Shown piece by piece: positions 1 to 6,934 of a DNA stretch of 13,206 nucleotides (positions are counted from its first letter, which is position 1; the number at the start of each line of letters is the position of its first letter). The DNA is from Thalassiosira profunda (Eukaryota; Bacillariophyta; Thalassiosirophyceae; Thalassiosirales; Thalassiosiraceae). The translations under genes were made by a program, and so were the position numbers. The notes below the pieces were generated by a model, which saw only the letters and a program-made list of their open reading frames with translations, searched no databases and was not told the DNA's origin. The stretch covers positions 1 through 13,206 of the forward strand of contig JALLAP010001448.1 of the NCBI GenBank assembly GCA_036939355.1, in the 5' to 3' direction.

Positions 1-297
1 GAGGCAAGAGTGAACGAAATCCTAGGCCGCCAGCAGCTGACAATGGAAGAGAAGATTGAATGTATTCGCGAGTGGTTCGCCTACTGCGACATGTTGGATG
101 TGACGACCTTGCTCGAGCTGGCTATTTGGAAGGCCAATATTGTTGGCGATGAGCAGGATACAGAGGCCAGAGCGACGAGCCGCAAAAGCTGTGGCAGGAC
201 CATGAATGTCATCATTCCCGGCGTCACTAGCTTCTTGGAGGGGTACACGGTGCATCTCCCACCCAGCGGTGTTCACATAACTTGGTACGATTTGTAG
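1..297 (+). CDS. C-terminal fragment of a diatom LRR-type (BspA-like) protein, 5' partial
   Basis: The frame is open from base 1 to a TAG at 295-297, giving 98 residues with no convincing ATG start, so this is the 3' end of a gene or exon entering from the left edge. A helical stretch ending in TTLLELAIWKANI is followed about 20 residues later by a Cys-Gly and NVIIPGVTSFL. From memory this pairing (LLELALWKA, then CG and a hydrophobic IIPNVLPFL) is the usual C-terminus of the large diatom families of BspA-like leucine-rich-repeat proteins; the repeats themselves would lie to the left. That link is recall, not a search result. The function of these families is not established. A competing 133-residue frame lies on the other strand (22-423) but resembles nothing. 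Confidence 0.6.
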   Translation, partial: EARVNEILGRQQLTMEEKIECIREWFAYCDMLDVTTLLELAIWKANIVGDEQDTEARATSRKSCGRTMNVIIPGVTSFLEGYTVHLPPSGVHITWYDL

Positions 298-305
298 CCT
301 GCACA

Positions 306-311
306 AATAAA
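306..311 (+). other. possible polyadenylation signal (AATAAA)
   Basis: AATAAA begins nine bases after the stop codon of the partial gene on the left. It is in the right place for a 3'-end signal, but diatoms do not depend strictly on AATAAA and the hexamer can occur by chance. Confidence 0.3.
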
Positions 312-444
312 GGCTGCGCTCATCACCACCCGGCCTCGAGCGACGACACGCCGTTGCCGAGGTTGTTACCGGAACGGCTGCGCCTGGCTCTTTCAGAGAA
401 GAAGAACACAACCGAACAACCAATCTAATCTATGGTGATCTTCT

Positions 445-2424
445 TCACTGGGATGTGCCGGCCGCCTTCCACGATTGCCTCGCCTTTATCCTCTCCACGA
501 TGACTTGGATTTTCTGCAGCTTAGCAACATCGAGCATGGGAGATGCCGCCTGTTGCTGATTGCCCGGCATGAAGTCGTCGTTGGATCGGGCCTCAGCAAA
601 ATCGATCGAGGCCGTGATGAGATCCGAAAACACATCAAGCGCGTCCAAGGAGTTGGCAAACTCCCCGGAGATCAGCTGCTCCCTCTCCTCGTCGTTTGCC
701 GCTTTCAGACAGTACGCCAAGATCCGCAGGTTGCGCGCGTGTTCATCGTTGCCGATGACGGCTTCCACCTTGACTCGATCCCTCAGCAGCTTGAGCAGCA
801 GGAGCATCTTTTCTTGCACGGTCATGCCGGCCAAAGCCTCGCCTATCGGAGCGTTCGCGCCCTCGTTCATCTTCTCCAGCTCCTCCCGCAGCATCCGCCC
901 CACTGCTGGATTGTTAGGATCGATCGTCTCGATTACCGTCCCGTCTTCTCCCCGTGTGACATTCCACATCAAGTCCGCCTCATCCTCTTTTTCAGAGGAG
1001 CCTTCGAGCCCGGGCCTGTTATTGCCACTGACGCTCACGGCCTTCTTCACCCGCTGCTCCTGCTCCCGAATCGCCTCCTCCAGGTATCGCACCAGGGCGC
1101 TGTTCAGCTCTCCCGCCTCTCCGCCTGCGCTGACGCTCTGCTCGTCGCCTTCCCTCACCATTCCCGAAAGCAGCTGATCGAGCCCTTTCACTCCTTCCTT
1201 GACCAGCCGATCCAGCAGCATCGTGGAGGTTTCTCTTGCCACCCTCCGCTCTTCCGCCTTGCGGAACCCCTCGAGAAACGAGCCAACCTTTTCCACCTCC
1301 CGGTAGTGTCCCCCGCCTTTTGACTTGTCGTCGGCGGCCATGCCATCGTGTCCAATCGCCTGTAGCTCGTATTCCGAAAGCACTTCCTTCAATGCCCTGC
1401 CATTTCCCGCGCGCAACGTCCCCGAGGATTGGGAGAGGAGGTCGGGCGGGATGCGCTCTGGCTGAAACCCGACAAAGCCGTAGGGCGATGCAAACGAGCC
1501 CTCGGACATTTCATCTCCCTCCTCGTAATCGTCCTGAAAGGCCGGGGCGCCGGTCGTCGCCAATAGATTCCTTACCACCTCCCGCACGTCCTCCTTGGCC
1601 TGCTCGACCTGGCCTTCGTCGGCCTTCTTCCGCCGCGAGCCGCTGGTGTCCCCGAACGGTCCCCCGATCAACGATTCCTCCGGCTGGTCGTCTCTGATGG
1701 CTCGCTGCTGATACCGCGCGTTTTCCATGGACATGTCGGACATCGGCGTTTGGGACGTGACGCTCGTGAGATCGTTCTTGTCGGTGGTGGAGTACACCGT
1801 CACCACTCTTTCTCCCTTCTCGTTCGGTTTTATATCTGGTGGGGGCGGCGCCGTGATTTGCGACGACGACTCCCGCGCCAGCATCTGCTTTTGCTTCTGC
1901 CTTCGCCGCTCTTCCTCTTTCTGCTTCTTCTCCTCCTCCGTCTCCGGCGCGGTGTAAAAGAAGTAGCCCTCAATATCCTCGGCCGCTTCCTCATTCACTA
2001 CAAACGCCTCCTCTTCCAGGATGGTGTGCCGCGCCTTCCCCTCCAGGTTGGCCTCTACGCGTTTCGTCCGTCCCTCGCGCCGCCGCCGGTCCGCCTCGGC
2101 CTGCTCGCTGGCAAAGCCGCGAAGGCGGTCGAGCATATCCTGCTTGCTGCCTTCTGTCGACAGGGAATATTGCCGGCAGAGGTTTTGCAATGTGGCAGGA
2201 TCGACGGATCGCAATAGCGCGTCGTCGTCCTCCGTCATTTCCTCGCTGCCCGCACTGCTGCCAATGTCGCTCGTGGCGACGAAGAGGGGTCGATTGCTCC
2301 GCAACGCCCGGTGCCGATGGGCTGATGGGATCGGTGAAATTTGCAACGCGTGGCAGCCGAGGGTTATTGCCAGGGAGACACATGATAGGAACCCCACCGC
2401 GCGAGCGACTTGTCTGGCGCTCAT
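445..2424 (-). CDS. SAP-domain protein with N-terminal targeting sequence, function unknown
   Basis: This encodes 659 residues from the ATG at 2422-2424 (A at -3). The frame continues nine codons upstream only to a TTG, so I reject the longer form. Residues 1-27 are a signal-peptide-like segment (two Arg, then a hydrophobic run to GCHA), followed by a His/Arg/Ser-rich stretch to about residue 52; this resembles bipartite plastid targeting, although Leu rather than the usual Phe follows the likely cleavage site. Residues 70-106 match a SAP fold (two short helices around LCRQYSLSTEGSKQDMLDRL), usually a DNA- or RNA-binding module. The rest is charged and low in complexity: an Arg/Glu/Lys coiled coil near 160-185, acidic linkers, then a better conserved-looking part from about 485 (DLMWNVTRGEDGTVIETIDP) with helices to about 610. 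I do not recognise the full-length family. A plastid nucleoid or RNA-associated role is inference. Confidence 0.8.
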   Translation of the reverse strand: MSARQVARAVGFLSCVSLAITLGCHALQISPIPSAHRHRALRSNRPLFVATSDIGSSAGSEEMTEDDDALLRSVDPATLQNLCRQYSLSTEGSKQDMLDRLRGFASEQAEADRRRREGRTKRVEANLEGKARHTILEEEAFVVNEEAAEDIEGYFFYTAPETEEEKKQKEEERRRQKQKQMLARESSSQITAPPPPDIKPNEKGERVVTVYSTTDKNDLTSVTSQTPMSDMSMENARYQQRAIRDDQPEESLIGGPFGDTSGSRRKKADEGQVEQAKEDVREVVRNLLATTGAPAFQDDYEEGDEMSEGSFASPYGFVGFQPERIPPDLLSQSSGTLRAGNGRALKEVLSEYELQAIGHDGMAADDKSKGGGHYREVEKVGSFLEGFRKAEERRVARETSTMLLDRLVKEGVKGLDQLLSGMVREGDEQSVSAGGEAGELNSALVRYLEEAIREQEQRVKKAVSVSGNNRPGLEGSSEKEDEADLMWNVTRGEDGTVIETIDPNNPAVGRMLREELEKMNEGANAPIGEALAGMTVQEKMLLLLKLLRDRVKVEAVIGNDEHARNLRILAYCLKAANDEEREQLISGEFANSLDALDVFSDLITASIDFAEARSNDDFMPGNQQQAASPMLDVAKLQKIQVIVERIKARQSWKAAGTSQ

Positions 2425-2718
2425 GTTGCAAATTATGCTCGGCGCAAGCAAGTTGCCGTCGGCGATGGCATACGATAGGGTGCTCCAGGATCGACGCCAG
2501 AAGAGTTGTGTGGGTGATGGCGAGGGCGAGGAGGGGTCTTTCAGTTGTGAGTTTTGGTGGCTGTCGTGAATTGTGAATTCCTCCGTAGAAAATGTACCAG
2601 AGGAGCCAAAGGGGGGCTGTTGGGCTGGCCGGGGGGGGGGGGGGGCGAAGGCATGGTGACAGGCCTACGGTGACCAGAACATGAGTGCGATTGGTGCAGT
2701 GGTCTTCGTGCGCTATCG
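2425..2718 (-). promoter_or_regulatory. gap holding the SAP-gene promoter and the GNL3-like 3' UTR
   Basis: This 294-bp gap lies between two minus-strand genes in head-to-tail order. It must hold the 3' UTR of the GTPase gene and the promoter and 5' UTR of the SAP gene. On the minus strand AATTTGCAAC abuts the SAP ATG, a motif that recurs upstream of other genes here. A 15-base G run lies at 2631-2645. I see no convincing small gene or TATA box. Confidence 0.4.
2631..2645. repeat. G15 homopolymer
   Basis: Fifteen consecutive G on the plus strand lie in the gap between the GNL3-like and SAP genes. The length of such a tract is easily misread, and G runs can form quadruplexes. It does not affect a reading frame. 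Confidence 0.9.
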
Positions 2719-4338
2719 TTACTCTCCAAAGAAGTCCTCGGCCTCCTCCATCTTCGCGTTCGCGGCGGCCCCGTCCGCCTCGTCCTCCTCCATTTCCTCG
2801 TCCGACGATTCATCATCGTCCCCCTTTTGCTTCGTCAGATAGTCCACGACCTTCCCCGCCGCCTTCCCATCCTGCGGCGCCGCAGAGCTCATCTGCACAA
2901 AGTCCATCTCGTCCTTGTCCTCCAGGCCCTCCATCAGCTCCTTGTCCGCACCCTCCAGTATCTTGCTCACGTCGAACTCCTCGCCGAACTCGGCCACGAT
3001 CGTGGCGCTCCCCTTCGCTTCCGCGGCGCCCGTCCCCATCGACGTCTCCTCCACGGGAGGGACGGAGTAGTACGGGATCTTTCCCTGGTTCCAATCCCGA
3101 ATCACGGACCGCGCCGCCATATTCTTGTCCGGTATGCCGCCCTTGAGCACCCGCCCCTTCGTCCGGGCGACCATGGCCAGGAACGTCATCGTACCGTCCG
3201 GGCCCGCGGGAAACGCGGGGATGTTGTACGTCATCATGAGGCTTTCGGGGGTGCACCGCCCCAACAACTCCTGCACGGCCGGAATGGGATCGGCGATGGA
3301 ATCGGCGTCGATGCCGTTCCGCAGGATGGCTCCCGCCCCGGCGGCGCCGGCGTCGTCGTCGAACACAACCCCGGGACTGTCAATCAGGCGAATATGTTTG
3401 TCCAACACCACCTCCTGCAGCGTCGTCGTGAAGCCCGGTCTCGGGCTGACTCCCACGGCCCGCATCCGCTTCAGGCTGTTGAGAATGGAGCTCTTCCCGA
3501 CGTTGGGATACCCCACGATGCCGACGGTAATGCACGTTTTGCTCTTCTTCTCGCCACTTTGGCGGGCGTAATTCTTCAGCAGCTGGAGGAGGCCGTCGAC
3601 CCCCACGGCCAGGTTGGTGTTCAGGGCGTTCTCGCCCTCGGTCCGCCCCACGCCGCCGCCCTTGCCGGACTCTCGGGACCGCGATTGGGTAGTTCCGGCC
3701 TTGAGCGCCACGGCCGGATGACTTCTACGCAGGTAGGTCAGCCACTCGCCCACGTTCTTCTTGGGGACCAAATCGATCTTGTTCAACACCAGCACCATGC
3801 GCTTGTCGAAGTGCGACAGGATGCCGGACTCGATGGCGGGGTGGACGCGCGTGCCGAGGGGATCGCGGGCGTCGAGGACTTGCAAAATCACATCGGACGA
3901 GTCGATGACCTGCTTGAGGGAGCGGAGGTAGGCGCGACGGGACGATTGCCCGTGGTTGGTGGAGACGGTCCGCACGCCGTCGGCGTCGACCGTGGCGGCT
4001 GTGCCCTGTTTGGCGTCGAACTCATTCTGCTTTTGGTTGGCCTGCACCATCAATTCGCTCAAATTAGATGCGCCATTCTTCTTCCGCTCCCGCTCCTCCA
4101 GCTTGCGCGCCTCCGCCCGCTCCTTCTCCCGCTGGATGTTCTGCAACAATTCCTGCTTGAACGGCCACGAGTTGGGGATGCCGGGGTCCTTCCGGCGCTT
4201 GTCGTGGCGGACGATTCCCGCCTTGGCGTCGCGCTTGGCCTGCTTGCGGTTCTTGCGGTGGGTCTCGACGACGCGCCGCTGGATTTTGTACTTGTCCTTG
4301 AGCGAGATGCGCTTCGACTTGCCCTTCTTCTTCACCAT
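2719..4338 (-). CDS. GNL3: nucleostemin/GNL3/Nug1-type nucleolar GTPase
   Basis: This encodes 539 residues from an ATG with A at -3. It is a circularly permuted GTPase of the YlqF/YawG class, with its G motifs in the order expected: DARDPLGTR at 156-164, G4 NKID at 186-189, a G5-like KAG at 213-215, the P-loop GYPNVGKSS at 276-284, G2 PGFTTT at 301-306 and G3 DSPG at 320-323. The first 90 residues are strongly basic, with a coiled coil at about 60-88, matching the GN3L/Grn1 domain that gives nucleolar targeting and RNA binding. The C-terminus (about 505-539) is acidic and Ser-rich, ending EDFFGE. These proteins (human GNL3 and GNL3L, yeast Nug1, fission yeast Grn1) act in pre-60S ribosome assembly and export. 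The choice among GNL3, GNL3L and Nug1 is not resolved, since one gene often covers all three in protists. It is divergent from SNU13, another nucleolar protein. Confidence 0.93.
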   Translation of the reverse strand: MVKKKGKSKRISLKDKYKIQRRVVETHRKNRKQAKRDAKAGIVRHDKRRKDPGIPNSWPFKQELLQNIQREKERAEARKLEERERKKNGASNLSELMVQANQKQNEFDAKQGTAATVDADGVRTVSTNHGQSSRRAYLRSLKQVIDSSDVILQVLDARDPLGTRVHPAIESGILSHFDKRMVLVLNKIDLVPKKNVGEWLTYLRRSHPAVALKAGTTQSRSRESGKGGGVGRTEGENALNTNLAVGVDGLLQLLKNYARQSGEKKSKTCITVGIVGYPNVGKSSILNSLKRMRAVGVSPRPGFTTTLQEVVLDKHIRLIDSPGVVFDDDAGAAGAGAILRNGIDADSIADPIPAVQELLGRCTPESLMMTYNIPAFPAGPDGTMTFLAMVARTKGRVLKGGIPDKNMAARSVIRDWNQGKIPYYSVPPVEETSMGTGAAEAKGSATIVAEFGEEFDVSKILEGADKELMEGLEDKDEMDFVQMSSAAPQDGKAAGKVVDYLTKQKGDDDESSDEEMEEDEADGAAANAKMEEAEDFFGE

Positions 4339-4589
4339 GGTTGCAGTTGGGGTTGGGTGGGTGTGGGCAGGGTCGGTAGCAGCGGCGGCGGCAGAGAGGA
4401 GTTGTGCCTTTGTTCTTTGCGCCGTGGCTAATTTGCAACACTAAAAATGAATGGCTCTGAGAGCCTTTGGCTTTGGGTTATGAGCGCAAGTTCCAGCCGC
4501 GGATCTCGCGCGCCACAAATCCACCGCTGGCCGGCTCTCCCCCTACACCGCCCCCCATCACCCTCGCCTCCCCAACCCATACCGCCACG
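4339..4589. promoter_or_regulatory. divergent promoter shared by GNL3-like gene and SNU13
   Basis: The 251 bp between the two opposed start codons must drive both genes. Visible elements are AATTTGCAAC on the plus strand at 4430-4439 and a short dyad, GGCTCT-G-AGAGCC, at 4453-4465. The SNU13 side is C-rich and pyrimidine-rich up to its ATG. No clear TATA box is seen. Confidence 0.5.
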
Positions 4590-5092
4590 ATGTCAGAGAA
4601 GGCATTCCCGCTGGCGGACGCCGACCTCACCATCGCGCTCCTCGATCTTGTTCAACAGGCGACAAACTACAAGCAGACCAAGAAGGGGGCCAACGAGGCG
4701 ACGAAAACGCTCAACCGGGGCATCTCGGAGATGATCGTCATGAGCGCCGACGCCGAGCCCATCGAGATTTTGCTGCACCTGCCGTTGCTGTGCGAGGACA
4801 AGAACGTCCCGTACGTGTTCGTCCCGAGGTGAGTTCATTTGCAGTTTAGTGCATGAGAGATGGGTCGGCACACATCACATGTGATGTTTGTTGCATTGAT
4901 GGCCCTCCCGCGTGCCATACACCATCAACAACCTCACACCAATCGCCATCTCAACGCAGCAAAATCGCGCTGGGACGGGCCTGCGGTGTCTCCCGCCCCG
5001 TCATCGCCTGCTCGATCACGACGAACGAGGCGTCGCAGCTCAAAAGCTTGATTGACGGGATGAAGATCAAGATCGAGCAGCTGCTGATATAA
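4590..5092 (+). CDS. SNU13: SNU13 / 15.5K (NHP2L1), L7Ae-family RNA-binding protein, two exons
   Basis: Exon 1 is 4590-4828 and exon 2 is 4960-5092; the join is inside a Ser codon (phase 2) and gives 123 residues, against 128 in human. The product is nearly colinear with human NHP2L1: the kink-turn contact segment [12 protein letters not shown] is at 33-44, [12 protein letters not shown] at 64-75, and [16 protein letters not shown] begins a few residues after the splice. It binds the kink-turn of U4 snRNA in the tri-snRNP and box C/D snoRNAs with Nop56, Nop58 and fibrillarin, so it acts in the nucleus and nucleolus. The usual Arg after VFV is Pro here. I chose the ATG that gives [10 protein letters not shown], which matches the family; an in-frame ATG at 4467 would add about 41 unrelated Pro/Thr-rich residues encoded by the 5' UTR. 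Confidence 0.96.
4829..4959 (+). other. SNU13 intron (GT-AG, 131 nt)
   Basis: The donor is GTGAGT and the acceptor ends CGCAG. Removing it restores the family's continuous sequence between VPYVFV and [16 protein letters not shown] at 4933-4937 could serve as branch point. The intron carries a perfect 16-bp palindrome. Confidence 0.93.
4872..4887. repeat. perfect 16-bp palindrome in the SNU13 intron
   Basis: ACATCACATGTGATGT reads identically on both strands. With no loop it is a weak RNA hairpin, so a DNA-binding site is as likely as an RNA structure. Confidence 0.7.
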
Positions 5093-5467
5093 CCGGATTG
5101 GAGTGCGTGATGCAGAGACGCGCCGCCCTTTATTATCGATGAATCTCCTTGGGAATATTTCATTTGGGTTCGCGGTCGGCTGGCCGGGGATTGTAGAGTG
5201 GAATTGCAATGAGGGGAGGAGAGACGAACCGGAGATAGAGTTTGTGGGGGGCAGCGGGTCCATGACGTTGATACTCGGGAAAACGTGAGCGCTTGCGTTT
5301 GTTCAGCTGTAATCTAGTTATGCATTATCTTTCGTTGCCTTTCTGATCCAATCGATTCGAGCATAGCAGTTCATCTTAACGTGTCAGGCTTATTCATTTA
5401 GCTATACCATACAGAAAACATCAATAAACGCACGGAGACGGGCCATCTTCGGAGTGATGGATGCATA
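5093..5467. other. convergent 3' flanks of SNU13 and the chitin-binding gene
   Basis: These 375 bp between two facing stop codons contain no convincing gene. They are more AT-rich toward 5290-5430 than the surrounding genes. AATAAA occurs on the plus strand at 5423-5428 and on the minus strand at 5129-5134, each about 330 nt past the stop it would serve, so if both are used the two 3' UTRs overlap. A 61-codon plus-strand frame at 5103-5288 shows no protein-like features. Confidence 0.5.
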
Positions 5468-6541
5468 TCAGAGAACGTTCATTGCAAAGGCTGGGATGGA
5501 GACGATCAGTGCGCAAAGGATTCCCGAAACAGGCTGGAGAGACGTCGATCCGGAAGCCGCCATCTCCACCGCCAGCGACGTTGCCTTGTGCACACCACCG
5601 CCGCTGCCCCAGCCCCAATCGCCGTGATGACCGGAATTCTTGCTGCCCTTCGAGGACTTGCTGCCCTTGGACGACTTGCTCTTGCTCGATTTGGACGAGC
5701 TCCAAGTGTCATGCGTCGTCGTCGACGAGCTCCAGGGCTTGTGGTACACGGGCTTTCGCGTCGGCTTCCGGCTGGGCCGTCGGGTCGGCTTCCTCGTTGG
5801 CTTGCTCGTCCTTTCGATCGGAAGCTCCTCGAATACCGTCGGCTCGAGGCTCTCGGTGGGCGACAGCGTGGGGCTCAGAGAGGGTGATAATGTCGGAGAG
5901 TCCGTCGGGCTTAAAGTTGGCTCGAGCTCCGTTGGAAATGGTGTGGGCTTGTTGGAAGGCTTGCGGGTCGGCTGCGGGCTTGGTTTGTTTGAAGGCCTCT
6001 GGGAAGGCTTGCGGGTCGGCCGCGGGCTTGGTTTGTTCGTTGGGTATGGAGTGGCCGCCGGGAGCACCGGTGAGAAGCTAGGGCTGAGCGTCGGCGACAC
6101 CGACGGCGACAGCGTGGGAAATGGAGTCGCTTCGCCCGGCGTGGGCGAGGATGTGGGATGATCGCAAAGCACCGGCGGGCAGTTCGTGGCATCGGCGAAG
6201 CACTTGTACCCAGAGCACTCGGCATCCAACCCAGAGGGGCACGGCGTTCCACATTGCTCGTTTGCAATCTCCCACGTCGGTCCGCATCTGTTGTATACAT
6301 AATCTCCACCGGCGGTATCGTCGCAGGGACCGTTCTGGCACCCCGCCCCGCAATACGCGGGGCTCGAGCCGCACCAGCCGTATTCCGAGCAGCAGAGGTT
6401 GTTGGGACACTCGGCGCCATCGCCCTGCACGCCGCATCGATACCAATCATCTGTGCCACAGCCAGGCTCGTGGCCGACAGCAGAGACTGTCACCAATCCT
6501 CCAAGAGACAAGAGTACGGCCGAGAGAGTAGACGACTTCAT
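5468..6541 (-). CDS. secreted hevein-type chitin-binding protein with pentalysine cluster and GPI-like tail
   Basis: This encodes 357 residues. Residues 1-21 are a signal peptide (likely cut after VSA). Residues 36-73 are a hevein/Chitin_bind_1 domain with all eight Cys (36, 45, 50, 51, 57, 64, 68, 73) and the sugar-binding aromatics of [10 protein letters not shown] second Cys module at 86-126 has seven Cys and the pattern [19 protein letters not shown], which I associate with stramenopile wall and glycosidase proteins. Residues 129-265 are a Pro/Thr/Ser linker of TLSP-type repeats (acidic) alternating with KPTRKP-type repeats (basic), typical of O-glycosylated wall proteins. Residues 281-303 are Ser/Lys-rich; K289, K292, K295, K298 and K301 form a perfect KxxKxxKxxKxxK pentalysine cluster. 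A Gly/Trp/His patch follows, then a small-residue site near 329-334 and a hydrophobic C-terminus (340-357) fitting a GPI signal. It is probably a cell-surface or wall protein contacting chitin and perhaps silica; substrate and location are inferred. Confidence 0.88.
   Translation of the reverse strand: MKSSTLSAVLLSLGGLVTVSAVGHEPGCGTDDWYRCGVQGDGAECPNNLCCSEYGWCGSSPAYCGAGCQNGPCDDTAGGDYVYNRCGPTWEIANEQCGTPCPSGLDAECSGYKCFADATNCPPVLCDHPTSSPTPGEATPFPTLSPSVSPTLSPSFSPVLPAATPYPTNKPSPRPTRKPSQRPSNKPSPQPTRKPSNKPTPFPTELEPTLSPTDSPTLSPSLSPTLSPTESLEPTVFEELPIERTSKPTRKPTRRPSRKPTRKPVYHKPWSSSTTTHDTWSSSKSSKSKSSKGSKSSKGSKNSGHHGDWGWGSGGGVHKATSLAVEMAASGSTSLQPVSGILCALIVSIPAFAMNVL
5954..6037. repeat. 48-bp tandem duplication in the chitin-binding gene linker
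   Basis: Copies at 5954-5989 and 6002-6037 match at 35 of 36 positions with a period of 48 bp. They encode two 16-residue units ([16 protein letters not shown] and [16 protein letters not shown]). The near-identity at DNA level suggests a recent unequal exchange or slippage event in the basic linker. Confidence 0.85.
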
Positions 6542-6934
6542 GGCAAGGCGAATCGATCAACGTTGGTACATGTGTAGTTCGACAAGGAGAGCATCCGTTG
6601 CAATTTATGAGCGCATCGCCCCAGCCTTTGCATCTATCATTGCTGAAGGCGATCATCACCGTTGGCATCGTTTGTTCGTGGTACGTTCACTTTCAGCCCC
6701 TGGGAATGAGGCGGGCGAAGGGATTTTGGCAACCTCAACTGCCTGCCAAGCCCTGACTTTCTCGACTTTGTTCCCATGTCCGACCGGGCGCAGCAAAACC
6801 AGGCCTACGTACGAAGGAACTCTATCCCAATTGAGACGGTGCACCTCCACGAATCAGCCGCGATCAACACTCCGCTCGCTCCTTCAAAGTGAAATCCAGC
6901 CCCCCGCCGACCGCCCGCCTCCGCCGCCGTGCCG
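6542..6934. promoter_or_regulatory. divergent region between the chitin-binding gene and PGS1
   Basis: These 393 bp separate two opposed start codons and contain no convincing gene, although one long plus-strand frame (6399-7352) runs through by chance. On the minus strand AAATTGCAAC lies 56-65 bp upstream of the chitin-binding ATG (6597-6606). A TACGTA palindrome at 6806-6811 has the ACGT core bound by many bZIP proteins. The PGS1-proximal part is C-rich. Confidence 0.4.

Noticed and set aside
22..423. 133-codon minus-strand frame opposite the partial LRR gene
   Set aside because: It runs through the probable 3' UTR of the LRR gene, shows no protein features, and conflicts with the recognisable LLELAIWKA signature on the other strand.
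475..1323. Long plus-strand frames antisense to the SAP gene
   Set aside because: Composition is typical of a reverse-complement shadow and no motif is seen.
2827..4431. 534-codon plus-strand open frame antisense to the GNL3-like gene
   Set aside because: The sense frame has every GTPase motif in order; the antisense frame is Leu/Arg/His-rich with no domain pattern and reflects GC-rich third positions.
4467..4589. Upstream ATG extending SNU13 by 41 residues
   Set aside because: The added residues are Pro/Thr-rich and foreign to the family; the ATG at 4590 gives the expected N-terminus.
4829..4959. Box C/D snoRNA hosted in the SNU13 intron
   Set aside because: GTGATGT at 4881-4887 is near box C (RUGAUGA), but no CUGA box D exists in the intron and there is no terminal stem.
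5103..5288. 61-codon frame after SNU13
   Set aside because: It is short, low in complexity and in a likely 3' UTR; no signal peptide, motif or good start context.
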